Assembly (NCBI GenBank): GCA_964412845.1
Contig: CAYPQM010000014.1
Span: 1-59,275, forward strand
DNA from: JAWWPY01 sp964412845
GTDB taxonomy: Bacteria > Actinomycetota > Actinomycetes > Streptosporangiales > Streptosporangiaceae
Direction: 5' to 3'
Length of the DNA: 59,275 bases
Numbering within the stretch: the stretch's first letter is position 1; each line of letters starts with the position of its first letter. This document shows, in pieces, positions 8,359 through 16,502 of this stretch. A program made the translations under genes and the position numbers. The notes beneath the pieces were generated by a model. It ran no database searches and was not told where the DNA came from. It saw only the letters and a list, made by a program, of their open reading frames with translations.

Positions 8359-9219
8359 CTAGCTCCGGGCGACAGCCACCTGGTACAGCGCCGCCACCGC
8401 GCGGCCGAGCCGGGGTGAGTACGACACGGACGGGGTGTCACCGCCCTGCTCGTACCCGCCGATCACGCCGATCACGGTGCCCAGGCCGGTGACCGGGCTC
8501 ACCTGGGCGAGGAACGGCCCTCCGCTGGTGCCGTCCGTGTATCCGCCGCAGTCGAACTCCATCTGGTCGCGACCGAACGCGCGGGTGGTCGCCTGGCAGG
8601 TGATCGGCCATTCCTTACCTTCCGGGTAGCCAATGACCTGAACGGCCTGCACCGGGCGCCATCCCGTGCCCAGCCGCTCGGCCCCGGTGAGGTCCTCGAT
8701 CCTGCGGCCGTTGCCGCCCTGCTTGACCACCAGGAAGGCCACGTCGTCATCCGGGTTGGCGGAGGCGGCCCAGGGCTGGTCGACGAACACTTTGGTGACT
8801 GTCCAGATCCCGTACGGTGCCCAGCCGTTGTGGTAAGCAGGCGCGAACGCATACCTGTTGGCACCGCTCACGCAGTGCGCGGCGGTGATCACGAGGTCCC
8901 CGGCCGGGCTGGCCACCACGCTCGCGGTGCAGGTATGACTGCCCAGACGGCCGGCGTGCATGGGGAACAGGGCGCCGACCGCCGGAGTCCCGTTGAACAC
9001 GCGCCCGTCCGCCCGCAACGGCGGGGCAATCGGCGCACGGCGGGGGAGCGACTTGGCCGCCGCGGCCAGCCGGACCGCCAGCCTCGCCGCGCCGTGCGCG
9101 GTGGGCGATGTCAGCGCGATCCCCAGGCTGACCGTTATCACCGCGGCCGCAACGAGGGCAGCCGGCCTGCCCAGCAGGCCGGCCATGGAACGCCCCGCCC
9201 TCCTGCTGCGGTGGAGCAT
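8359..9219 (-). CDS. secreted trypsin-like serine protease
   Basis: 286 residues. A basic N-terminus and hydrophobic segment (residues ~18-42) form a signal peptide or anchor ending near SPTAHGAA. The chymotrypsin-fold triad is complete: H115 in TAAHC, D159 in NPDDDVAFLVV and S232 in DGTSGGPF. Conserved Cys residues (C97/C116 and C208/C224) would form disulfides in the extracytoplasmic space. It is a single-domain relative of the double-domain protease at 18164; both share CTASVV-SPAGDL/NL and GGYEQGGDTPSVSYS-type C-termini. It converges with the aldo/keto reductase gene. The natural substrate is unknown. Confidence 0.9.
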   Translation of the reverse strand: MLHRSRRAGRSMAGLLGRPAALVAAAVITVSLGIALTSPTAHGAARLAVRLAAAAKSLPRRAPIAPPLRADGRVFNGTPAVGALFPMHAGRLGSHTCTASVVASPAGDLVITAAHCVSGANRYAFAPAYHNGWAPYGIWTVTKVFVDQPWAASANPDDDVAFLVVKQGGNGRRIEDLTGAERLGTGWRPVQAVQVIGYPEGKEWPITCQATTRAFGRDQMEFDCGGYTDGTSGGPFLAQVSPVTGLGTVIGVIGGYEQGGDTPSVSYSPRLGRAVAALYQVAVARS

Positions 9220-9489
9220 TCGTTTCCCCTGCCTGGACGTTGACCCGTCGTACCGGCGTGACCTGCACTTTCTTCCATTGTGCGGGTCGAACTTCCAGAG
9301 ATCTATAGCGGAACCTCAGAAGATCTGCGGGGCCGCTGATAACAGGTCGGCCGATGCGTGCTGCCAAGCAGGGACACGAGCGTAAGATCTCCCGCAGCAC
9401 GATGCCGTCCGTGGGCGGCGGTGTCACCCCAACCTGGGCTCGGGAGTGGCAGCACAGGGTCAGCAGGGGTGAGCCAAAGGAGCAGTGGC

Positions 9490-11424
9490 ATGTCGGGAAT
9501 GGGTGCAGTTCTGCAGCTCACGAACCCGACGGTGGTCGCCGCCTTCCGGGCGGCCCTCCTCCATCAGGGCATCATCGCCCTGCTCATGTTCTTCCTGCTT
9601 GCCCTGCTCTGGGTCAGCGTGCGGGAGTGGGTTCCGTCGTCTGCCGCTGCCGCGGCGGCGGTCACCCCCGCCGAGCCGCCGGCCCGGCGGCTGCTGCGGA
9701 TCGGCTTCGGCATCCTGTGGATCTTCGATGGCATCCTGCAGGCCCAGGCGGCCATGCCGTTGGGCCTGCCGTCCCAGGTGATCCAGCCCGCGGCGGCGAG
9801 TTCGCCGGGCTGGGTGCAGCAGGTTGTGAACTGGGGCGTGCAGGGCTGGACCTACCATCCGATCGCCGCGGCGTCGGCGGCCGTCTGGATCCAGATCGGG
9901 GTCGGCATCTGGCTGCTCAGCGCGGCCCGGGGCCGCTGGTCCCGTGTTGGCGGGCTGGCCAGCGTCGGCTGGGGCCTGGTTGTCTGGGTGTTCGGTGAAG
10001 CCTTCGGCGGTGTCTTCGCTCCCGGGCTGACCTGGCTGTTCGGTGCCCCCGGCGCGGCCCTGTTCTACTGCGTGGCCGGGGCGCTAGTGGCACTGCCCGA
10101 GCGGGCCTGGGCCGGGAAGCGGCTCGGTCGGCTGGCCGTCGCGGTCACGGGGTTGTTCTGCACCGGGATGGCCCTGCTGCAGGCATGGCCGGGACGTGGC
10201 TACTGGCAGGGGCATGTTGGCCGGAATCCAGGTGGCCTCGCCGCCATGGTCCAGCAGATGGGTCAGACCGCCCAGCCGCGATTCCTGTCCTCGCTGGTGA
10301 CCGGGTTCGGCTCGTTCATCGCCGGGCACGGATTCGCGGTCAACCTGGCCGCCGTGATCGCGCTGGCCGTGATCGGCGCCTCGTTGCTCAGCGGGCGGGC
10401 CGGTCTGCTGCGCCCGACGATGGTGATCCTGGCCGCACTGTGCATCGCGGACTGGGTGCTGGTTGAAGACCTCGGCATCTTCGGCGGGCTGGGCACGGAC
10501 CCGAACAGCATGATCCCGATGGCGCTGGTGGCCATCGGCGGCTTCGTCGCGCTGACCCGCCCAGGCGTGGCGATGGTGGACGTGACGGCGGCCGAGCCGG
10601 TGGTGGACGTGACGGCGGCCGAGCCGGTGCTGGCCGAGCCGGTGCTGGCCGAGCCGGTGCTGGCCGAGCCCGCGGGACGGCAACCGGTGGCTGTGCAGGC
10701 CGCTGCGCCGCGCCCAGGCTGGCGGGAGCGGCTCCGGCCGGGCCGCCTCGGGCACGCCCTAGGGGCGGCGAGCCCCCGGACACTCGCCGCGGTCGGCGCG
10801 CTCGGAGTCGCCGCCCTCGGCGCCATCCCGATGGCCGCGGCGTCTGCGAGCACCAGCGCCGATCCGATCATCGCCCAGGCGATTGACGGGTCGAGCGCTC
10901 CGCTGGATTTCCGGGCCCCTGCTTTCCGGTTGACCGACCAGGACGGCCAGCCCGTCTCGCTGGCCAGCCTGCGGGGCAAGGTGGTCCTGCTCACCTTCCT
11001 CGATCCGGTCTGCACCAGCGACTGCCCGCTGATCGCGCAGGAGTTCCGCCAGGCCGATCAGATCCTCGGCGGGAACGCGCGGCACGTCGAACTCGTCGCG
11101 ATCGTCACCAACCCGCTCTACTACCAGCGCGTGTACACCCGCGCCTTCGACCACCAGGAGCACCTAGACGGCCTGCCGAACTGGCGGTACCTGACTGGCA
11201 CGCTTCCGCAGCTCAAGCAGGCGTGGCAGCAGTATTCGGTCGCGGCGCAGGTCACGCCGGCCGGCGGGATGATCGGGCACAGCGACGTCGCGTACGTTAT
11301 CGACGCGGCCGGGCGGACCCGCAGGGAGCTGAACTTCGATCCCGGTCCGGGGACCGCGAGTTCCGAGTCGTCGTTCGCGAACGAGCTGTCCACCGCCGCC
11401 CGGCAGGTTCTGGGGACGCCATGA
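9490..11424 (+). CDS. polytopic membrane protein fused to SCO1/SenC thioredoxin-like domain
   Basis: 644 residues in two parts. Residues 1-~350 hold around eight hydrophobic segments (for example IIALLMFFLLALLWVSV, LVVWVFGEAFGGVFAPG). A Pro/Ala/Glu/Val repeat linker at about 363-395 is encoded by two 27-bp and three 15-bp repeats (10576-10674). A further transmembrane segment follows at ~435-460. Residues ~475-644 are a SCO1/SenC domain with the copper-binding C508-TSD-C512 pair and the distal H597 in GMIGHSDV. SCO proteins deliver copper to the CuA centre of cytochrome c oxidase on the outer face of the membrane. The start at 9490 is supported by AAAGGAG. It overlaps the lipoprotein gene by 4 nt, and ctaG follows. 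Confidence 0.86.
   Translation: MSGMGAVLQLTNPTVVAAFRAALLHQGIIALLMFFLLALLWVSVREWVPSSAAAAAAVTPAEPPARRLLRIGFGILWIFDGILQAQAAMPLGLPSQVIQPAAASSPGWVQQVVNWGVQGWTYHPIAAASAAVWIQIGVGIWLLSAARGRWSRVGGLASVGWGLVVWVFGEAFGGVFAPGLTWLFGAPGAALFYCVAGALVALPERAWAGKRLGRLAVAVTGLFCTGMALLQAWPGRGYWQGHVGRNPGGLAAMVQQMGQTAQPRFLSSLVTGFGSFIAGHGFAVNLAAVIALAVIGASLLSGRAGLLRPTMVILAALCIADWVLVEDLGIFGGLGTDPNSMIPMALVAIGGFVALTRPGVAMVDVTAAEPVVDVTAAEPVLAEPVLAEPVLAEPAGRQPVAVQAAAPRPGWRERLRPGRLGHALGAASPRTLAAVGALGVAALGAIPMAAASASTSADPIIAQAIDGSSAPLDFRAPAFRLTDQDGQPVSLASLRGKVVLLTFLDPVCTSDCPLIAQEFRQADQILGGNARHVELVAIVTNPLYYQRVYTRAFDHQEHLDGLPNWRYLTGTLPQLKQAWQQYSVAAQVTPAGGMIGHSDVAYVIDAAGRTRRELNFDPGPGTASSESSFANELSTAARQVLGTP
10576..10674 (+). repeat. 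in-frame tandem repeats encoding the linker of the SCO1 fusion
   Basis: Two exact 27-bp units (10576-10602, 10603-10629) encode V-D-V-T-A-A-E-P-V. They are followed by 15-bp units encoding L-A-E-P-V (10630-10659) with a third diverging copy. Both periods are multiples of 3, so copy number can vary without frameshift. Confidence 0.85.
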
Positions 11425-12596
11425 TCGTGAGAAGGCATCAGGCCGCGGCCGGCGTGCTGCTGGCCATCGCGCTGCTGGCCGGCTGTGGCTCCGTAGCGGC
11501 GCCCCGGGCGGCCGCCGGCCCGGTGTCTGCCGCCGGGCCATCCCTTGCGACCTCACAGGCGTATGCCGGGGGGACCTGGGCCGTCGTGGTCATGGGCGGG
11601 TCAAGCGCGGCGCATAACGACTTCTGGCAGATCTTCACCCGCCCTGCGGGTGCCGCGAAATGGACGCTGGCCACGCCGCTGGGCATCGCTGACAATGGCG
11701 GGCTGACCGTCGCGGAGGTAGGTGGCCGGGCGCTCGTCGCAGCGACCCGGCCCAGCCAGGACCTCACCTTCGCACCGCTCAGCGCGAGCCGGGACGGCGG
11801 CGCGCACTGGTCGCAGAGCGGCTTGCTCCCCGCTGGCCTCGCCGATGTCCCCAGCGCCTTCGCGGGCACGTCCAGCGGCGGCCTGATCGCGCTGACCCGC
11901 CACGGCGACGCGGAGGTCGCCGGGCATGCCGGGGCGGCCTGGACTCATCTGGCCAGTGAGCGTTCGCTGGCGGCGTCACCTGCGGCCCGGGCGTGCGGGC
12001 TGGCCGGGCTCACCGGGGCCGCGTTCAGCCCGGCCGGGGCGCCGCTGCTCGCCGGGACGTGCACCCACCCGGGGGCGGTGGGACTCTTCGCGTCCAGCGG
12101 CGGGGCGTGGCAGGCCGCCGGGCTCGCGTTGCCATCGTCCGTGGGCCGCCGGGACATTGAAGTGCTCGGGCTGGCCACGGTCGGCCCGGCCAGCGTGGCC
12201 CTGCTGCGGGCTGGCACCGGCCCGGCGGCCAGCCTGATCACCGCGTGGTCGGGCAGCGGCGCCAGCCGGTGGCGGGTGTCCGCTCCTTTCGCGCTGCGTG
12301 GCCGGGGCGTGCGTGCCGCGGCGTTCGGCGCCGGCGGCGCGGTTGGCGTGACGCTGACCGGCGGCGGTGCGGTGGCCGTCACCGGCCCGGGCGGAGCCTG
12401 GCACTCGCTGCCTGCGCTGCCCGCCGGGGCCGCGAGCGGGCCGCCCGCGGCCGCGACGCTCGCCGCGGGGCCCGGCGGCGGTTTCGAGGCTCTGATCGCT
12501 CATGGCGGCCAGCTCTCGGTCTGGCAGGTGACCAGTGCCGGATGGGCACGAGTGCAGCTCATCAAGGTCGCCATTCCCTACGGTTCGTCAGGTTGA
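11421..12596 (+). CDS. lipoprotein of the cytochrome oxidase/copper operon, possible beta-propeller
   Basis: 391 residues starting MIVRRHQ with a lipobox LLAG-C22, so it should be lipid-anchored outside the membrane. The rest is Gly/Ala/Ser-rich with recurring strand-like blocks, and SASRDGGAHWSQSG resembles a BNR or Ycf48-type propeller repeat. The fold assignment is an inference. The start overlaps the SCO1-fusion stop by ATGA (11421-11424), and ctaG begins 9 nt after the stop, so it belongs to the oxidase-assembly operon. It may assist folding or stability of the oxidase as Ycf48-like proteins do for other complexes, but no catalytic motif is visible. Confidence 0.72.
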   Translation: MIVRRHQAAAGVLLAIALLAGCGSVAAPRAAAGPVSAAGPSLATSQAYAGGTWAVVVMGGSSAAHNDFWQIFTRPAGAAKWTLATPLGIADNGGLTVAEVGGRALVAATRPSQDLTFAPLSASRDGGAHWSQSGLLPAGLADVPSAFAGTSSGGLIALTRHGDAEVAGHAGAAWTHLASERSLAASPAARACGLAGLTGAAFSPAGAPLLAGTCTHPGAVGLFASSGGAWQAAGLALPSSVGRRDIEVLGLATVGPASVALLRAGTGPAASLITAWSGSGASRWRVSAPFALRGRGVRAAAFGAGGAVGVTLTGGGAVAVTGPGGAWHSLPALPAGAASGPPAAATLAAGPGGGFEALIAHGGQLSVWQVTSAGWARVQLIKVAIPYGSSG

Positions 12597-12605
12597 GGCG
12601 GCACC

Positions 12606-13547
12606 ATGAGTTACTTCACCCACCACTGGTCTTTTGACCCGTTCCTGGTCGTCGCGATCGTGCTGGTCGCCTGGCACGAGATCGGCCTGGCCCGACTGGC
12701 CCGGAAATCGCGGCCAGAACGGACCCGGCAGCGCCGGAGGCGCTCATTCCTGTTCTACGGCGGACTCGCTGTCCTGCTCCTGTCGGTCGAGTCGCCGATC
12801 GACTACTGGTCGGATGACTACTTCTTCGTGCACATGATCCAGCATCTGCTGCTGATGTTCGCGGCCCCGACGCTCGTCGTGGCCGGGGCGCCCTGGCAGC
12901 CGCTGCTCGATGGCCTGCCTGGCCGGCTGGGCCGGAGCGTGACCCGGACAACCCTGCGTGATAACTGGTCACGCCCGCTGCGCGCCGTCTCCGGCTTCAT
13001 GCTGCGGCCGTGGGTCTCCGTGGTGTTCTTCAGCGCCGTGATGATCTTCTGGCACATTCCGGCGGCTTTCGAGCTGGCATCGAGCAATCAGGCCGTGCAT
13101 ATCTGGCTGATGCACGGCACTTTCTTCATCGCCGGGGTGCTGTTCTGGCTGCAGTTCATCCCCTCGCCGCCGTTCCGCCGCAGGCTGCCCCTGGTGCTGC
13201 AGGCGGGCGCGCTGATCGGCACCAACGTGGTCATGTGGATGCTGGCCATGTCGATGAGCATCTTCACGCAGGTGTCGTGGTACTCGGCGTACGCGCACGT
13301 GCCCGGGGTGACCCTGCCGCCGTACGCCGACCAGCAGATCGGCGCGGCGATCCTGTGGGTCTGCGGCGACATCTGGGCGGTTCCCGCGCTTTTCCTGGTG
13401 CTGCGCCGGCTGATCAACGAGGACGGCGGGGTCGGGGCGGCGATCGACCAGATGCTCAACCGGGGTTCGTCGCGGGCCGGCTGGGCATCGTCCGGGCCGC
13501 GGGCCAGGGCCGTCGCACCGCCCCTGCCACCGCCTGCCGAGCAGTAG
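12606..13547 (+). CDS. ctaG: cytochrome c oxidase assembly factor CtaG (caa3 type)
   Basis: 313 residues with about seven transmembrane segments and the Caa3_CtaG landmarks: FDPFLVVAIVLVAWHEIGL, the conserved SVESPIDYWSDDYFFVHMIQH with its histidines, AAPTLVVAGAPW, and a later IPAAFELASSNQAVHIWLMH. CtaG proteins of this type help insert copper into haem-copper oxidases. The position after a SCO1 domain and a lipoprotein fits one membrane copper-delivery unit. No oxidase subunit gene is in the window. A long hairpin at 13633-13679 probably ends the transcript. Confidence 0.92.
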   Translation: MSYFTHHWSFDPFLVVAIVLVAWHEIGLARLARKSRPERTRQRRRRSFLFYGGLAVLLLSVESPIDYWSDDYFFVHMIQHLLLMFAAPTLVVAGAPWQPLLDGLPGRLGRSVTRTTLRDNWSRPLRAVSGFMLRPWVSVVFFSAVMIFWHIPAAFELASSNQAVHIWLMHGTFFIAGVLFWLQFIPSPPFRRRLPLVLQAGALIGTNVVMWMLAMSMSIFTQVSWYSAYAHVPGVTLPPYADQQIGAAILWVCGDIWAVPALFLVLRRLINEDGGVGAAIDQMLNRGSSRAGWASSGPRARAVAPPLPPPAEQ

Positions 13548-13632
13548 CCCTCCGCTGGCCGCCGAACCCGTGACCGGCCAGGCCCCAGCCAGGCCGTCGG
13601 TGCCTGGGTCAGCGGTAGTTGAGGTTCAGCCT

Positions 13633-13679
13633 GAGCGGCGGTCCCGGCACTGCCTCGGCAGTTGCCGGGACCGCCGCTC
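13633..13679. terminator. 17-bp perfect hairpin downstream of ctaG
   Basis: gagcggcggtcccggca (13633-13649) pairs perfectly with tgccgggaccgccgctc (13663-13679), and the loop contains a nested ctgcc/ggcag stem. It lies 85 bp after the ctaG stop and has no T tract, like other terminators here. Confidence 0.72.
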
Positions 13680-13760
13680 CGGCGCCAGCGGGCGCCACCG
13701 CCGGGCGCCTGAGCTGGCCCGGTCGCAGTGCCTGGATCCGGGACGCCCGTGCTATCAGCC

Positions 13761-13847
13761 TCATTCGTTGCGCATGGCTGGCTCCTCCGCTGGCTCGGTG
13801 TGCAGGTGACTCGGGCCGGGCGCAGGTCAGCCCCATTCGTTGCGCAT
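13761..13847 (-). other. two copies of a Shine-Dalgarno plus miniature ORF element
   Basis: On the minus strand a 33-bp element occurs twice, 72 bp apart, with three mismatches. Each has an AGGAG site 6-7 nt before ATG. The first ORF (13847-13827) encodes M-R-N-E-W-G and stops. The second (13775-13761) encodes M-R-N-E and stops, and its stop overlaps an ATG (13764) opening a 51-codon frame to 13609 that runs through the hairpin. The 496-bp stretch 13548-14043 has no conventional gene. Whether these are leader peptides, mini-peptide genes or chance is open. Confidence 0.4.
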
Positions 13848-14043
13848 AGCTGCCTCCTCGCGAGACATCGATTGCCGTCCGGACGCGTGACATCGTTGGC
13901 ACCTTGACCGCGCCGGCCGTAGGTCCAACCGGCCGATGTGTCCTAGTCTTGACAGAAGCGTAGGAATTCTGTGACGATGCGGCATTAGCTCCTTACCGCC
14001 CGTTACGCCGGATCCGTGCCGTCACTGCCTTAAGGGAGTGCTC

Positions 14044-15360
14044 ATGGCTGCCCTCCGCCTTCAGGGTTCGGTGGCAGGCAGCCTGTACGGTGCGGCCAGG
14101 AACGTCCGCGGCTGGCAGGTCTGGACGCTCAAGGAACCGCTCCGCAGCTACCTTCTGGGCATCATTGCCCTGGCTGCCGCCGTTATTCCGCTGGCTGCGG
14201 TACATGCCCGCTGGCCACCGTCTCAGTTGGCCGTCTTCATCGCCCTGCTGGCCTGCGGCATTGTGTCCATCGAATCGACCCGGGCCGTCAAGGAGATTCA
14301 CGGGGCCATTGTCCGGGACCTGCAGCCGGTCTGGTACCTGGCGATAGCCATCACGCTTCCGCCGGCGTATGCCCTGGTGGCCCCGGTCCCGCTGCTCGTG
14401 TACAAGCTGTGGCGGACACCCGGGCTGGTCATCTACCGCCGGGTGTTCAGCAACGCCACCATCAGCCTGGCGTACGGCTGTGCCGGTTGGCTGTTTCATG
14501 TGGTTCCGTCCTCGGCCGCCGGGCCTGCGCCCGGGGCCGGGGTGCACGTGCTGACCTGGGCCAGCGTGGTCGCGGGCGGTGGCGTACTGGCCTGGATCAT
14601 CAACAACGGCCTGCTCGTGGGGGCGATCAGGCTGGCCGACTCAGATGCTCATATGCGTGACCTGATCGGTAACCGGGACGCGATCACCTCCGACCTGATC
14701 GAGCTTAGCCTCGGGGTCTCACTCGCGCTCGTGGTCGCCATTAACCCGGTGCTGATGGCGCTCGCGTTGCCGTCAGTGCTGCTGTACCGGCGCTACATGA
14801 TGAGCGCGCAACTGGTCGCGCAGGCTCGTATCGATGCCAAGACCGGCTTGCTCAACGCGGGCGCCTGGCGCCGCGAGGCGGACGTGGAGTTCATCCGCGC
14901 GCTGCGCGGCAGCGATCCGCTCACCTTGGCGCTGGTGCACATCGACCATTTCGCGAGCGTGCACGACACGGCGGGTCATCCTGCTGGTGACCAGGTGCTC
15001 CGGGTTATCGCCAGCTCCATCACCGAGAACTTGCGGGGCCACGACCTGATTGGCCGGTTCGGTGCGGAGGGGTTCGCGGTCCTGCTCCTGGGGACCGGGG
15101 GAGCCGAGGCCCGGCGGATCACCGAGCGGCTGCGCGATAACGTTGCCGGGCAGCCGGTCGCCATCGAGAACGGCAGCCATGCGGGCTTCGTGTTCCGGCT
15201 GACCGTCTCCATCGGCGTCGCCGCAGCCGGTCAATCCCGGCGGACGCTGGCCGACTTGATCGGGGCGGCGGACACGGCCCTCACCGAGGCCAAGGCCACC
15301 GGGCGCAACAAGGTGTGCCTGATGCCGGACGGCGTCACGGCGCTGGCCGGGGAGAGCTGA
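14044..15360 (+). CDS. membrane GGDEF-domain protein with degenerate active site
   Basis: 438 residues. Residues ~35-265 contain about six transmembrane helices (YLLGIIALAAAVIPLAAV is the first clear one) and ~275-430 a GGDEF domain. The signature GG(D/E)EF is replaced by G340-A-E-G343-F344, and the first metal aspartate is changed (VHIDHF instead of xDIDHF). It is therefore unlikely to make c-di-GMP. The inhibitory RxxD site is kept (R331-GH-D334, exactly five residues before the signature), so it may bind c-di-GMP as a receptor. ATG 14044 has AGGGAG 6 nt upstream; a GTG at 14038 is an alternative. A possible TTGACA element lies at 13949-13954. It appears monocistronic. Confidence 0.87.
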   Translation: MAALRLQGSVAGSLYGAARNVRGWQVWTLKEPLRSYLLGIIALAAAVIPLAAVHARWPPSQLAVFIALLACGIVSIESTRAVKEIHGAIVRDLQPVWYLAIAITLPPAYALVAPVPLLVYKLWRTPGLVIYRRVFSNATISLAYGCAGWLFHVVPSSAAGPAPGAGVHVLTWASVVAGGGVLAWIINNGLLVGAIRLADSDAHMRDLIGNRDAITSDLIELSLGVSLALVVAINPVLMALALPSVLLYRRYMMSAQLVAQARIDAKTGLLNAGAWRREADVEFIRALRGSDPLTLALVHIDHFASVHDTAGHPAGDQVLRVIASSITENLRGHDLIGRFGAEGFAVLLLGTGGAEARRITERLRDNVAGQPVAIENGSHAGFVFRLTVSIGVAAAGQSRRTLADLIGAADTALTEAKATGRNKVCLMPDGVTALAGES

Positions 15361-15417
15361 CGGGCACGATCCGCAGCCCGACGTTCCCGCGGCCGGAGGG
15401 GCCGCCGGGCGGCCCGG

Positions 15418-15693
15418 TCAGTCGCCGTGCTTCTCCAGGTAGTCCAGGTAGAGCGGGCGCAGCGACTCGGCGGCGTCACCTTCGCCGGAATGCAGCGCGT
15501 CAGAGATCATCGCCGACAGCTGGGTGACGTCCGCGGAGGTGTGATCAGCATGGCCGGCCGCCGCCTCGCTCGCCGGAATGGCGCGGAGAAGTTCCCACAG
15601 GAAGCCGATGTCCAGATGGTGCACGGCCCGGTGCACGGCGCGGTCGTGCAACTCATGGGAGGAGAGGGATTCGAGGGTGGCCCGGTCGATCAT
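15418..15693 (-). CDS. small conserved actinomycete protein of unknown function
   Basis: 91 residues, predicted mostly helical and acidic, no signal peptide or membrane segment: LESLSSHELHDRAVHRAVHH, then DIGFLWELLRAIPASEAAAG and a C-terminal SLRPLYLDYLEKHGD. I recognise the style of a conserved actinomycete small protein but can assign no function. Codon usage and GC position fit a real gene. It lies convergent to the GGDEF gene and alone on its strand; the CBM2 gene stops 63 nt upstream on the same strand. Confidence 0.68.
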   Translation of the reverse strand: MIDRATLESLSSHELHDRAVHRAVHHLDIGFLWELLRAIPASEAAAGHADHTSADVTQLSAMISDALHSGEGDAAESLRPLYLDYLEKHGD

Positions 15694-15755
15694 GTGACGA
15701 CCCTACCTGCCGCGGCCGGGCGTTGGGTGCCGCGGTTATGACCAGTGGGTCGCCA

Positions 15756-16403
15756 TTACCGGCAGGCGGCGCCGTTGAGCGTGCAGCCGCCCGGGCTCGT
15801 CGTATTTCCCCCGGCGGTGAAGTTCATCGACTGGCTGGTTCCGGCGGGGACCGTGGCGGGGAACGACGGATCCAGAACCAGCGTGTCGCCGCTGGCCTGG
15901 TAGGCAGAGCCCCAGGCGCTGTCGATCTGGTCGCCGGGGAACACGGCGCGGAGCTCCCATCCGGCCAGGGCCGTGCTGCCGTGATTGACGATGGTGAACT
16001 GGCCCTGGAAGCCGCCGTCCCAGCGCTGGACGAGCGCGTAGCTGACAGTCACTGCCGGCACCTGGCGCACGGGCGCGGTGGTGGGCGGCGGCCGCTGGGC
16101 GCGCAGGGTCGCGGGGGGCGCGGACGTGGCCGACGGGGTGGCGGAGAAGTTGATCGCCGGCGCCGCGGCGGAGGGCGTCGGCTGCGGGCGCAGCGACGGG
16201 CTCGCGATGGCCGACGGAGGAATGGTGGCTGTGCAGGTCACGATGCCGCAATCGGCCGCCAGGGCCCGCGGGCGGTGCCCAGTCCTGTGCGGCAGGAAGA
16301 TCGCCGCGCCGCCGATGGCCGCGGCGACGCAGGCCGTTGTCGCGATGGCCAGGTACCACCGGTGCCCGCCCAGCGAGTCGAACCACCGTCCCCGAATCAC
16401 CAT
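15756..16403 (-). CDS. membrane-anchored protein with a C-terminal cellulose-binding module (CBM2)
   Basis: 215 residues: a short cytoplasmic stretch, one hydrophobic helix (residues ~17-37, WYLAIATTACVAAAIGGAAI), a Pro/Ala/Ser/Thr-rich spacer (~55-115) and a CBM2-type module (~115-215). The module shows VSYALVQRWDGGFQGQFTIV, STALAGWELRAVFPGDQIDSAW and terminal paired Cys. CBM2 modules bind cellulose or xylan. No catalytic domain is present, so it would only attach the cell to a polysaccharide or act as a scaffold. The ATG at 16403 has GGAGAGG upstream; the frame is open further to 16478 but without a ribosome site. Confidence 0.84.
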   Translation of the reverse strand: MVIRGRWFDSLGGHRWYLAIATTACVAAAIGGAAIFLPHRTGHRPRALAADCGIVTCTATIPPSAIASPSLRPQPTPSAAAPAINFSATPSATSAPPATLRAQRPPPTTAPVRQVPAVTVSYALVQRWDGGFQGQFTIVNHGSTALAGWELRAVFPGDQIDSAWGSAYQASGDTLVLDPSFPATVPAGTSQSMNFTAGGNTTSPGGCTLNGAACR

Positions 16404-16502
16404 GCGTTCCTCTCCTGCAACAGGAAGCGACGCTAATTTAGCAATGCCCAAGGAGACCTTGACGGCAAAACGGAACAATGCCGTTACTCCCGTAGCGCAC
16501 CG

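Noticed and set aside
13609..13902. 97-codon open frame on the minus strand after ctaG
   Set aside because: Runs through a perfect hairpin and is not conserved-looking; only the miniature ORFs within it are kept as an observation.
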